From NCBI RefSeq assembly GCF_026104355.1, contig NZ_CP110535.1:4526001-4590000 (forward strand): a DNA stretch of 64,000 bases, given 5' to 3'. The translations under genes were made by a program, and so were the position numbers. Within the stretch, counting starts at the first letter, position 1; each line of letters starts with the position of its first letter. Positions 32,243-40,691 of this stretch are shown here, piece after piece. This DNA is from Halomonas sp. BDJS001 (GTDB lineage: Bacteria > Pseudomonadota > Gammaproteobacteria > Pseudomonadales > Halomonadaceae). The notes under the pieces were generated by a model. It searched no databases. It was given only the letters and a program-made list of their open reading frames with translations, and was not told where the DNA came from.

Positions 32243-32540
32243 TGGTTATTCCTGTTTTAGCTGGCGTTGCCATGGTTAGTAAGAACGTGGGTAGCACGAA
32301 CAAGGGTAGCAAGACTCACCATCGGCCAAGCCTTACCATCGCTTTCCAAGGCAGTTAATCAATCGTCAATGCTTGCAGGCTATCGCTAACCTTTAAATCA
32401 CTCAAGCCTAAGATCTATAAAGATTTTTTGGATTATTATCGCGAATAGTGGAATAAAAATAAGTAATTTGCCCTGTTAGTTCGATGTGGTATAGATGAAG
32501 CCCACCAGGATAATAAGAACAGCCACCACTAGGAGATAAT

Positions 32541-33578
32541 GTGAATCACAACGCCCGCTTCACCGCTCACGCCGCATCCTGTTATACAAGTAAATTCAAA
32601 CAGTTAAACCTAACCTTGCTATGCGCTGGCCTGCTGGGTTTACCGCTAATGACCCAGGCAGAGGAAATTACCCCTATTAACCTGCGCTTAGCGACCGTGG
32701 TAAATACAGAAGATACTTACCATATCGCCGCCGAACGCTTTCAGCAGTTGGTCAGCGAACAGACCGACGGCGCGGTGTCGGTCGAGATTTTCCCCAACGC
32801 CTCTCTGGGCGACGAGCGCACCCTTCTGGAAGGGATGCAGATCGGCACCGTCGATATGGGCGTGATCACCAACGGGCCCGTGGCCAATTTCGTTGATGAG
32901 TTCTCGGTTTTTGAGCTGCCTTTCCTCTTCCCTTCCGCCGAATCTGCCTACTCTGTGCTGGATGGTGAGATCGGCCAGGAGATACTGGGTAAATTAGAGG
33001 ATGTGAACCTGAAAGGGCTGGCATTTGCTGAGCGCGGCTTTCGCAATATCACCAATAGTCAGCACGCGATTAATGCGCCCCAGGATCTCGAAGGCCTGAC
33101 ACTGCGTGTCATCGAGAACGAGGTGTATGTGGATACGTTCCGGGAACTCGGCGCCAATGCCGTGCCCATGGCGTGGACAGAAGCGCTGACCGCCCTGCAA
33201 CAAGGCACGATTGATGGCCAGGAAAACCCGGTTAACGCCATCCATGCCTTTAACCTGGCGGAAACCCAGGACTACCTCACCATGACGCGGCATATCTATG
33301 CGCCAGCGATTTTCATTATGAGCTTACCTGCCTGGAATGGCCTTCAAGAGGAGGTTCAGGAGATCGTACTCGATGCCGCCAGCGAAGCTTCTAGCTATGC
33401 CAGAGAACAAAATGCCATCATGGAAGCCGAGCAGTTAGCCGAATTGGCTGAGGCAGGCATGGAAATAAACGAGTCGCCCGATATCGCCGCCTTCCAGGAA
33501 GCCGTTACTCCGGTGTATGAGAAGTACGGCGATCAGTTCGGCGACTATCTGCAACGCATCCAGGAGGAAGTGAAGTAA
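32541..33578 (+). CDS. TRAP transporter substrate-binding protein (DctP family), GTG start
   Basis: A 345-residue periplasmic protein beginning at a GTG with AGGAGA seven bases upstream. The signal peptide ends near LMTQAEE. It shares the long motif NASLGDERTLLEGMQIGTVDMG and nearly all binding-domain segments with the orphan dctP at 28768, so they are recent paralogues. It is followed directly by dctQ and dctM. Upstream, 32243-32540 is an AT-rich divergent promoter region shared with the dehydrogenase. Confidence 0.9.
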   Translation: MNHNARFTAHAASCYTSKFKQLNLTLLCAGLLGLPLMTQAEEITPINLRLATVVNTEDTYHIAAERFQQLVSEQTDGAVSVEIFPNASLGDERTLLEGMQIGTVDMGVITNGPVANFVDEFSVFELPFLFPSAESAYSVLDGEIGQEILGKLEDVNLKGLAFAERGFRNITNSQHAINAPQDLEGLTLRVIENEVYVDTFRELGANAVPMAWTEALTALQQGTIDGQENPVNAIHAFNLAETQDYLTMTRHIYAPAIFIMSLPAWNGLQEEVQEIVLDAASEASSYAREQNAIMEAEQLAELAEAGMEINESPDIAAFQEAVTPVYEKYGDQFGDYLQRIQEEVK

Positions 33579-34103
33579 GTGCCCACTCACACGCATCCAT
33601 TGGTAACGTTGTTACAGCGTACTGAACGCTTTCTGGACGCCATTCTACAGCCCGTGGTCTTTGCGGGCATGGCGGCGCTGATTGGGGTGATTACCCTGCA
33701 GATCGTCTCCCGGGTGCTGTTCAGCGCGGTGGGCTGGACTGAGGAGGTCGCCCGCTTTCTGCTGGTGTGGATCACCTTTTTAGCGGGCACCCTGGCGTTT
33801 CAGCGCGGGCGACATATTGCCGTGACCTTTGTGGTGGATGCCCTGCCCGGCCGCCTGCGCCAAATCGCGCGCATTGCCGCTCTGCTGGTGGTGCTGGCGT
33901 TTATGATCACGCTGATCGTTATCGGCTACCGCTATATGCAAGTGCAGAGCTTTCAGAAATCCGCCTCGCTGCGGCTTTCGATGACCTACGTCTACGCAGT
34001 GATGCCGATCTGTGCGGCGATTATGGCCTGGTATGCGCTGATCGATATCATCGAGCTGCTGATTAACGGTGAAACCTCCCAGCCCCAGGAGGAGTCGCTA
34101 TGA
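33579..34103 (+). CDS. TRAP transporter small permease (DctQ type), GTG start
   Basis: A 174-residue membrane protein with four hydrophobic helices and the DctQ motif GWTEEVARFLLVWITFLAGTLAFQRGRHIAVTF. The GTG start directly abuts the dctP stop codon, so translation is probably coupled. Its stop overlaps dctM (ATGA). Confidence 0.88.
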   Translation: MPTHTHPLVTLLQRTERFLDAILQPVVFAGMAALIGVITLQIVSRVLFSAVGWTEEVARFLLVWITFLAGTLAFQRGRHIAVTFVVDALPGRLRQIARIAALLVVLAFMITLIVIGYRYMQVQSFQKSASLRLSMTYVYAVMPICAAIMAWYALIDIIELLINGETSQPQEESL

Positions 34104-35362
34104 CGCTGCTGCTGTTTGGGCTGTTCTTCCTGTTTATGTTGCTGGGCGTGCCGATTGCCTTTGCGATTGGCGCCAGCACGCTCTATGCGCTCTATCAATC
34201 CGGCGTACCGCTGATGGTGGTCACCCAGCAGATGTTCCAGGGCATCAACTCCTTCGCGCTGGTGGCTATCCCGATGTTTATCCTCGCTGGGGATTTAATG
34301 GCCCAGGGTAAGGTGAGCGAAAAGCTGGTCAGCTTTGCCGATTCTTTGGTGGGCTTTATGCGCGGCGGGCTATCGGTGGTCTCGGTGATGGCGGGCATGT
34401 TCTTTGCGGCAATCTCCGGCTCTGGCGCCGCGACCACCGCAGCGGTGGGTTCCAGTCTGGTGCCGGAGCTGAAGCGCAAAGGCTATGACCCGGCATCGGC
34501 GGCCAGCCTGATCGCCGCCAGCGGCACCATCGGGGTGGTGATTCCGCCCTCGGTGCCGATGATCATCTACGCGGTGATCGCCCAGCAGTCCGTCTCCAAG
34601 CTGTTTTTAAACGGGTTTTTGCCGGGTTTGGCAATGGGGTTAGGATTAATGGCCATCGCCATTGCTCAGGCCTATAAGCGCCAGTACCCCAAGGGCACGC
34701 CGCTGTCGCTTTCGACCATCTGGGTGACCTTTAAAGACGCCAGCTGGGGCTTGATGACGCCGGTGATTATCCTGGGCGGTATCTTCTCGGGGATCTTCAC
34801 GCCTTCAGAGGCCGCCGTGGTGGCGGTGAACTACGCCATGCTGGTGTCGCTGTTTGTCTATCGCGACCTGACCCTGCCGCAGGTTTATAAGCTGCTGATC
34901 CGTTCAGCGATGACCACCGCGGTGATTATGCTGGTGATTGCCATGTCGGCGGTGCTGAGCTGGACGCTCTCCAGCTGGCAGGTGCCGGGAGCGATTGCCC
35001 AGGCCGTGCTGTCGCTCTCCACCAACCCTTATGTGATTATGCTGCTGATCGTGGGGATTATTCTGCTCACCGGGGTGTTTATCGAAACCGCCAGTGCGCT
35101 GATTATTCTCACTCCAGTGCTGCTGCCGCTGGTGCTGCAGTTGGGGATTGATCCGATCCACTTTGGTCTGATTATCGTGGTGGGGCTCTCCATCGGCATG
35201 ATTACCCCGCCGGTGGCGATCAACCTCTATGTGGCCTCTTCGATTACGCAACTGCCACTGGAGCGAATTACACGCGCCATCATCCCTTACCTGCTGGGGC
35301 TGATCGGGGTGCTGCTGTTAGTGGTTTACGTGCCAATTATGTTGGGTTGGTCGGGCAATTAG
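34100..35362 (+). CDS. TRAP transporter large permease (DctM type)
   Basis: A 420-residue channel subunit with LGVPIAFAIGASTLYAL, ISGSGAATTAAVGSSLVPELKRKGYDPA, GVVIPPSVPMIIYAVIAQQSVSKLFL and SIGMITPPVAINLYV, a textbook DctM. It ends the operon and is followed by a strong terminator at 35394-35428. It presumably serves both DctP paralogues in this neighbourhood. Confidence 0.92.
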   Translation: MTLLLFGLFFLFMLLGVPIAFAIGASTLYALYQSGVPLMVVTQQMFQGINSFALVAIPMFILAGDLMAQGKVSEKLVSFADSLVGFMRGGLSVVSVMAGMFFAAISGSGAATTAAVGSSLVPELKRKGYDPASAASLIAASGTIGVVIPPSVPMIIYAVIAQQSVSKLFLNGFLPGLAMGLGLMAIAIAQAYKRQYPKGTPLSLSTIWVTFKDASWGLMTPVIILGGIFSGIFTPSEAAVVAVNYAMLVSLFVYRDLTLPQVYKLLIRSAMTTAVIMLVIAMSAVLSWTLSSWQVPGAIAQAVLSLSTNPYVIMLLIVGIILLTGVFIETASALIILTPVLLPLVLQLGIDPIHFGLIIVVGLSIGMITPPVAINLYVASSITQLPLERITRAIIPYLLGLIGVLLLVVYVPIMLGWSGN

Positions 35363-35393
35363 CCACACTGGCTAAGCATCACTCGTTAGAATG

Positions 35394-35428
35394 AAACGGG
35401 GCTTGCCATTGGCAAGCCCCGTTTCTTT
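35394..35428 (+). terminator. Terminator of the third TRAP operon
   Basis: A 14-bp perfect stem AAACGGGGCTTGCC / GGCAAGCCCCGTTT (35394-35407 and 35411-35424) followed by CTTTTC. The A-rich left arm also permits action on the converging chemoreceptor transcript. Confidence 0.8.
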
Positions 35429-35477
35429 TCACACCGATTATGGGTGCTGCTAACAAAAGACTTGGCAGTGAGTCGCG

Positions 35478-37262
35478 TTAGAACTCTTCCCACTCATCTG
35501 CAGCATGCTTTGCCGGTGAGGGCTTGGAAGAGGGCTGCGATGAGGCGTTCGATGAAAGCGCAGGACGCTTCAGGCCGCTATCACCACCACGTTGCTGAGG
35601 TGCCGGAGAGGCCAGCGCCTGCTGCTGTGTGGGCTCATCTTCGCCGAGTACAAAGGAGTTGATTAGCTGATTAAGATGCTCCGCATGGCGGCGCATATTG
35701 GCGGCGGCGGTGGTCGACTCTTGCACCATAGCGGCGTTCTGCTGGGTCATGGTGTCCATTTCGGCCACGGCGGTGTTGATTTGGCCGATACCGCTGCTCT
35801 GCTCTTTAGCGCCAGCGGTGATCTCACCGATCACATCGGTGACTTTCGCCACGCTGGAGACGATCTCACGCATGGTATCACCGGCGCTACGCACCAGCTT
35901 CGCGCCCGATTCAGTGTGCTGAACCGACGTATCGATCAGCGCCCGAATCTCTTTGGAAGCATCGCTGGAACGGCTGGCCAGAACCCTAACTTCTTGTGCC
36001 ACCACGGCAAAGCCGCGGCCATGCTCACCTGCCCTTGCGGCTTCCACCGAGGCGTTGAGCGCCAGAATATTGGTCTGGAAGGCAATCGAGTCGATCATGC
36101 TGATGATGTCACTAATGCGCGATGCGGAGTCGTTAATATCGCGCATTGTGCTCTCAACCTGCCCCATCGAGGTCTCGCCTTCGCGGGCTACGTCGGCAGT
36201 AGACTGCACCAGCGTATTGGCCTGCTGGGCATTGTCGGCGCTGTGGTTGACGGTCGAGGTGATCTCTTCCATGGACGCTGAAGTTTCCTGGAGATTAGCC
36301 GCCGCCTGCTCGGTACGGGTGGCAAGCTCACCAGAGCTTTGTGAGATCTCCCCCGCCGCCTGGTACACGCTAAGCGTACTGCGGCGTACGTCACGCAGCG
36401 TGTCCTGCATACGCGCCACAAAGGCGTTGAACTGAACGCTAAGGTCACCAATTTCATCGCCGCTTTCAACTGTCAAGCGGCGGGTTAAATCACCTCGCCC
36501 CTGGGCGATGTCATGCATAGCCGCGGTTGTGCGCTTGATTGGCCCCAGCGTACGACGCACCAAGGCGTAGGCTATTAGTGCAATCACCACAAACAGGCCC
36601 AGCCCCAAAAGGGAGGCAAATATAATGCCTTCGCGCAAATCGTTAGCAGCCGCGGCTTCAAGCTCGGCAACGGCGTCTTCAACATCCGTAACGTAAACCC
36701 CTGCGCCAATTAGCCAGCCCCATTTTTCAAGGCGGTCAACGTAGGAGTGCTTGGGTTCAATTCTGTCGGTGCCTGGGTAATCCCACATGTAGCTATAGAA
36801 TCCCCCACCACTTTGCGCGACCTTAATAATTTCGCGAATCAGGTAGGTGCCATCGGGGGTTTGCGCATCGATCATGTTGGTACCTTCACGCTCTGGCGCA
36901 GGTGCCGTGACGATGTTGTTACCGTCATAGTCGTAGATAAAAATGTAGTTGTTATCTTCAAAGCGCATGGCGCGCACCAACTCAGCTACCCGCTGCTTGG
37001 CAGCCTCATCATTAGCACCGGCTTGTTCATAAATAGGCGCGATGGCGGTGGTAGCAATTTTGACGATGTCGCGCACCGCGTTGCGGCGCTCTTCAATCAG
37101 CATTTCACGCTGGTTTGCCAACGTATCGCGGGTGTCTTGGGCGTTGCTGTAGGCTTTGAACCCGACCAGCGCAACCGTCACTATCAGAAGGGGGAGTAGT
37201 ACAAGCATCAGCACCTTGGTTTGTAAACCAAGGGCTCGTTTGGGAGCAGAAGGAGTGGCCAT
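35478..37262 (-). CDS. Methyl-accepting chemotaxis protein with single Cache domain and CheR-docking tail
   Basis: A 594-residue chemoreceptor. Membrane helices lie at about 15-37 and 213-233. The periplasmic part between them is a single Cache domain (NNYIFIYDYDGNNIVTAPAPEREG, IIKVAQSGGGFYSYMWDYPGTD, WGWLIGAGVYV) of the type that often binds small organic acids. A HAMP domain follows (about 235-290), then the signalling domain with the hairpin tip IDSIAFQTNILALNASVEAARAGEHGRGFAVVAQEVR. The C terminus ends DEWEEF after a flexible linker, resembling the NWETF-type pentapeptide that tethers CheR. A sigma-28 promoter precedes it. Confidence 0.93.
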   Translation of the reverse strand: MATPSAPKRALGLQTKVLMLVLLPLLIVTVALVGFKAYSNAQDTRDTLANQREMLIEERRNAVRDIVKIATTAIAPIYEQAGANDEAAKQRVAELVRAMRFEDNNYIFIYDYDGNNIVTAPAPEREGTNMIDAQTPDGTYLIREIIKVAQSGGGFYSYMWDYPGTDRIEPKHSYVDRLEKWGWLIGAGVYVTDVEDAVAELEAAAANDLREGIIFASLLGLGLFVVIALIAYALVRRTLGPIKRTTAAMHDIAQGRGDLTRRLTVESGDEIGDLSVQFNAFVARMQDTLRDVRRSTLSVYQAAGEISQSSGELATRTEQAAANLQETSASMEEITSTVNHSADNAQQANTLVQSTADVAREGETSMGQVESTMRDINDSASRISDIISMIDSIAFQTNILALNASVEAARAGEHGRGFAVVAQEVRVLASRSSDASKEIRALIDTSVQHTESGAKLVRSAGDTMREIVSSVAKVTDVIGEITAGAKEQSSGIGQINTAVAEMDTMTQQNAAMVQESTTAAANMRRHAEHLNQLINSFVLGEDEPTQQQALASPAPQQRGGDSGLKRPALSSNASSQPSSKPSPAKHAADEWEEF

Positions 37263-37320
37263 TTGTGAGCAAGTTCCAGAGTCAGTCTTGAGTGAAAAGT
37301 TTTTAATAGTTATAGAGTCG

Positions 37321-37347
37321 TTATCGACCTAAAATGCACAAACTTTA
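37321..37347 (-). promoter_or_regulatory. Sigma-28 (FliA) promoter for the chemoreceptor gene
   Basis: On the minus strand TAAAGTTT, 11 bases, then GTCGATAA matches the flagellar sigma consensus TAAAGTTT-N11-GCCGATAA with one mismatch. It lies about 60 bases upstream of the start codon, giving a leader of about 50 bases. Confidence 0.75.
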
Positions 37348-37429
37348 ACCAGCTTTGATGTTTTTTTGCTTAATATTCAATTAATTAGTAATTTATAGTT
37401 AGGTTCATAACCTAAGTTAAGGTTATTCA

Positions 37430-37547
37430 AGGAGTAAAGGTACAAGGTGGGGGTGTGGTGGCCAGGGATGGCCCGTTTTAGCATGAGGCTAAACCACGAA
37501 CTTCGGTTGCCCTGACCTCCCTACCGCCTGGTCAGGGCGACCTTTTT
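37430..37547 (+). ncRNA. Possible small RNA with three hairpins and a terminator
   Basis: Between divergent genes the plus strand can fold as GGCCA-GGGA-TGGCC (37460-37473), TTTAGC-ATGAG-GCTAAA (37477-37493), and a long stem GGTTGCCCTGACC / GGTCAGGGCGACC (37505-37542) followed by T5. No ORF of note precedes this terminator on the plus strand, so a short non-coding transcript of about 110 bases is likely. The first loop, AGGGAT, resembles a CsrA/RsmA-binding GGA loop. I do not recognise a known family. The remaining gap to 37689 holds a hairpin CTATCGCCAT / ATGGCGATAG (37633-37661) just before yihY. Confidence 0.4.
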
Positions 37548-37689
37548 GTTTGCAGAGCGGTTGTTTAGTTCCTGCCTTTTACTACCCTCTCCTAAAGCCA
37601 GATCAGACAATTCGTGACTTCCTTGTTATTTGCTATCGCCATCAGCGTATCATGGCGATAGGGCCTAATGTCCAAGGAGAATAGCAAGC

Positions 37690-38616
37690 ATGGTTCGAAA
37701 CCACCCATTTGTTAGCGCTGTCTTGCTCCTGCTCCCTAGGTTGGCTCACTTTGCTTGGCGCGTATTACGCAATTTCCTGAAAAATCACGGCGTCCTGCTG
37801 GCCGGTGGAGTGGGCTACAACATCCTGCTCTCTATCGTACCGCTTTTTGCCGTGCTCGTTGTGCTGTTAACCCAAGTGGTGGATCAGCAGCATCTGCTCA
37901 ATGTGCTGGCCGTACAGGCACGCCATATGGCGCCTGCCCATGCAGAGGTGTTGCTGGAGGCCGTTCGCAGCCTGCTGGACTCACGCGACGTGATCGGCAT
38001 TCTGAGCTTTCCCATTCTGCTGCTATTCAGCTCATTCGCTTTCCGTATGCTGGAAGACGCCCTGGCGATCATTTTCCATGCGCCAGATAGCCCGCATATC
38101 AAGCGCAGCGTTTGGGTGTCGGTAATGTTGCCCTACGCCTTTATGGTGGTACTGGGGGCGGCGCTTATGATGCTCACCCTGGTAGTGACCCTGGCCAGTT
38201 CGCTGAATGCGCTGGTCATGGCCATTTTCGACCGAGAACTGCCATTGGCGGGGCTGTCAGAACCCGTGCTTAACCTGGCCAGCTTCATCGGCGTTTTTCT
38301 ACTCTTCAGCGCTATCTACAAAGTGCTGCCGGTGGTGCGCATCGCGTTACGCCGGGCCATCGTAGGCGGCTTCGTCGCGGCACTGCTGTGGGAGGGGGTT
38401 CGGCTGTTACTGGTTTACTATTTCGCCAATCTCTCGTTCGTGAACGCCGTCTACGGTTCGTTGGCAGCACTGGTAGTCGTACTGATTAGCTTGGAAGTGG
38501 GCGCCATCATTTTACTGTTGGGCGCCCAGGTGATTGCCGAACTGGAACGCAATACCCGCCTTGGATTGCCCTGGTACGTCGATCCCAGCCGCCAGCCGAT
38601 TACGCGGGTCGAATGA
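37690..38616 (+). CDS. YihY/BrkB family inner-membrane protein
   Basis: A 308-residue membrane protein of the YihY/virulence factor BrkB family, formerly and wrongly called ribonuclease BN. Six hydrophobic segments are visible. The family motifs are NHGVLLAGGVGYNILLSIVPLFAVL near the N terminus, IFDRELPLAG in the middle, and LSFVNAVYGSLAALVVVLISLEVGAIILLLGAQV at the C terminus. AAGGAG precedes the ATG. The function is unknown. It converges tightly on ureG (2-base gap) with no clear terminator between. Confidence 0.88.
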   Translation: MVRNHPFVSAVLLLLPRLAHFAWRVLRNFLKNHGVLLAGGVGYNILLSIVPLFAVLVVLLTQVVDQQHLLNVLAVQARHMAPAHAEVLLEAVRSLLDSRDVIGILSFPILLLFSSFAFRMLEDALAIIFHAPDSPHIKRSVWVSVMLPYAFMVVLGAALMMLTLVVTLASSLNALVMAIFDRELPLAGLSEPVLNLASFIGVFLLFSAIYKVLPVVRIALRRAIVGGFVAALLWEGVRLLLVYYFANLSFVNAVYGSLAALVVVLISLEVGAIILLLGAQVIAELERNTRLGLPWYVDPSRQPITRVE

Positions 38617-38618
38617 CG

Positions 38619-39257
<639 letters not shown>

Positions 39258-39269
39258 AATGGAAATCTC

Positions 39270-39983
39270 CTAACTTCTAAATAGTCGTGAATACTGGGTT
39301 TCGTGTAGGGCGCTTGCCAGGGCTAACCCAGGCAGCACAGGGCCTAACTGATCGTCATCTAACGTCAGTGCCTGATTAACGGCATCCACTAATGCTGGCC
39401 GCAGTTGCTCAATTACCCGCTGGGCAGCGGTGTGGCCAAGCGGCAAGGCTTTACAGGCCACCGCCAGTTGGTTCTCCAGCCACGCCCAGGCAAAGCCCAG
39501 CAAGGTTTGCCGAACGGATACGCCACGTAAGTGAGCAGTGTAGGCGAATAGCGTCACATAGCCTGCCTGAGTCGGCAATAAGGGCGATAGTAAGTGTTCA
39601 CTTGGCATTAAATCCAAGCTAGTTAACAAGCGCTTAAGCGAGGCACCAAGGCGACTATCTTCGGCGGCAAGCTCGTCGGTTTCCCGAGTAGCGGCCAGCC
39701 ACTCATCCCATGCGGCGATTGATTGGCTATCCGCCTGCCCCAATGCTTGATTCAACCGCGCCAGCACCGGTAGCTCGCAGCGGGTTAGGCCATCTTCGAG
39801 CACACCGCTCAGCCACTCGGCGAGGCTCGCTTCATCACGCACCCAGTCCAGCTCGAAAGCGCTTTCCAGCCCTTGGGAAAAGGCAAAGGCGCCAATCGGC
39901 AGCGCTGGGCTAACCAGTTGCATCAGCCCCAACAGCGCCAGCTCGTCACGTTGGCTTTCTAGCGCGGCGAGTTCAGTGGGCAT
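39270..39983 (-). CDS. ureF: Urease accessory protein UreF
   Basis: A 237-residue helical accessory protein that, with UreD and UreG, forms the nickel-insertion complex and gates UreG GTPase activity. Family motifs: LLGLMQLVSPALPIGAFAFSQGLESAFE near the N terminus and LPLGHTAAQRVIEQL near the C terminus. I start it at 39983, within the UreE His-rich end (11-base overlap). A longer open frame upstream encodes a Thr/Met/Ile-rich shadow of the His repeat and is not credible. Confidence 0.92.
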   Translation of the reverse strand: MPTELAALESQRDELALLGLMQLVSPALPIGAFAFSQGLESAFELDWVRDEASLAEWLSGVLEDGLTRCELPVLARLNQALGQADSQSIAAWDEWLAATRETDELAAEDSRLGASLKRLLTSLDLMPSEHLLSPLLPTQAGYVTLFAYTAHLRGVSVRQTLLGFAWAWLENQLAVACKALPLGHTAAQRVIEQLRPALVDAVNQALTLDDDQLGPVLPGLALASALHETQYSRLFRS

Positions 39984-40533
39984 GGTGATGCTCATGGTCG
40001 TGCGAATGCTCATGGGAGTGATCGTGGTCGTGGGAATGGCCGTGCCCGTGGGAATGTCCATGCGAATGACCGTGTGAGTGGCCACCACCGCCTATCTGAT
40101 TATAGGCGCCCGGTTCCGGGTCAAAGGTATTCTCATGGTGTTCCAGTTCAGCGCCCAGTAGCACGGCGAGTTCTTCTAGCACGTGATCCGGTGGGAAGCG
40201 CACCCAAGCGCCTTTTTCGTCTTCACCCAGGGCCAGTTGAACGTGGCGATTGCCCAGGTGGTAGGCCAGCCGCGCCAGCGGTAAGCCAGTACTCACTCTC
40301 GCGGTCACCACCGGTTCTACGGCGGCGCAGACACGCACGACTTCGCCACTCTCAGCTTTTAAACCTTCGCCGCTGCGCAGCACCGGGCCGCGATCCAGAA
40401 ATAGCCCCAGCTCGCGGCCACTATCGCTTTGCGCTTTTAAGCGCCCACGAATGCGTAGCTCAAAGGGCAGCGTGAGTGTGTCGCTGGCGGCGCTCTCCTC
40501 CACTGGCCCTAAACGTTCTATCAGTTTCAGCAT
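39973..40533 (-). CDS. ureE: Urease nickel metallochaperone UreE with His-rich tail
   Basis: A 186-residue dimeric nickel chaperone. Its N-terminal domain has LPFELRIRGRLKAQSDSGRELGLFLDRGPVLRSGEGL, and the metal-binding domain has LARLAYHLGNRHVQL with the conserved interface histidine. The last 39 residues hold 19 histidines in HSHG/HDH repeats, a nickel store. The start at 40533 gives the normal N terminus (MLKLIERLG). The longer frame to 40602 runs into the inverted repeat between ureC and ureE and is not used here. Confidence 0.94.
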   Translation of the reverse strand: MLKLIERLGPVEESAASDTLTLPFELRIRGRLKAQSDSGRELGLFLDRGPVLRSGEGLKAESGEVVRVCAAVEPVVTARVSTGLPLARLAYHLGNRHVQLALGEDEKGAWVRFPPDHVLEELAVLLGAELEHHENTFDPEPGAYNQIGGGGHSHGHSHGHSHGHGHSHDHDHSHEHSHDHEHHHAH

Positions 40534-40568
40534 TGGTATCGTCCCGTTGAAGTTTTCGCGGCCTAGCC

Positions 40569-40657
40569 GGGGTAGCTCTACGTGAGGGCGCTGTAAATAC
40601 ATCCTTGTAAGCTACTTTTGCCATCCATGGCAAAAGACCCTCACTACGAGCTACCCC
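40569..40657. repeat. Nested inverted repeat between ureC and ureE
   Basis: Outer arms at 40569-40588 and 40638-40657 (GGGGTAGCTC..GTGAGGG and its complement) match at about 18 of 20 positions. An inner perfect hairpin CTTTTGCCAT / ATGGCAAAAG (40614-40635) lies within. The whole 89-bp unit looks like a MITE- or REP-type insertion. As RNA it would fold strongly between ureC and ureE. Confidence 0.6.
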
Positions 40658-40691
40658 AGCTAACCTGACTGTGGAGGTGTCGCCCACTTTT

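Noticed and set aside
39984..40088. N-terminal extension of ureF
   Set aside because: It is the alternative frame of the UreE His-rich repeats and gives a Thr/Met/Ile-rich sequence unlike any UreF N terminus.
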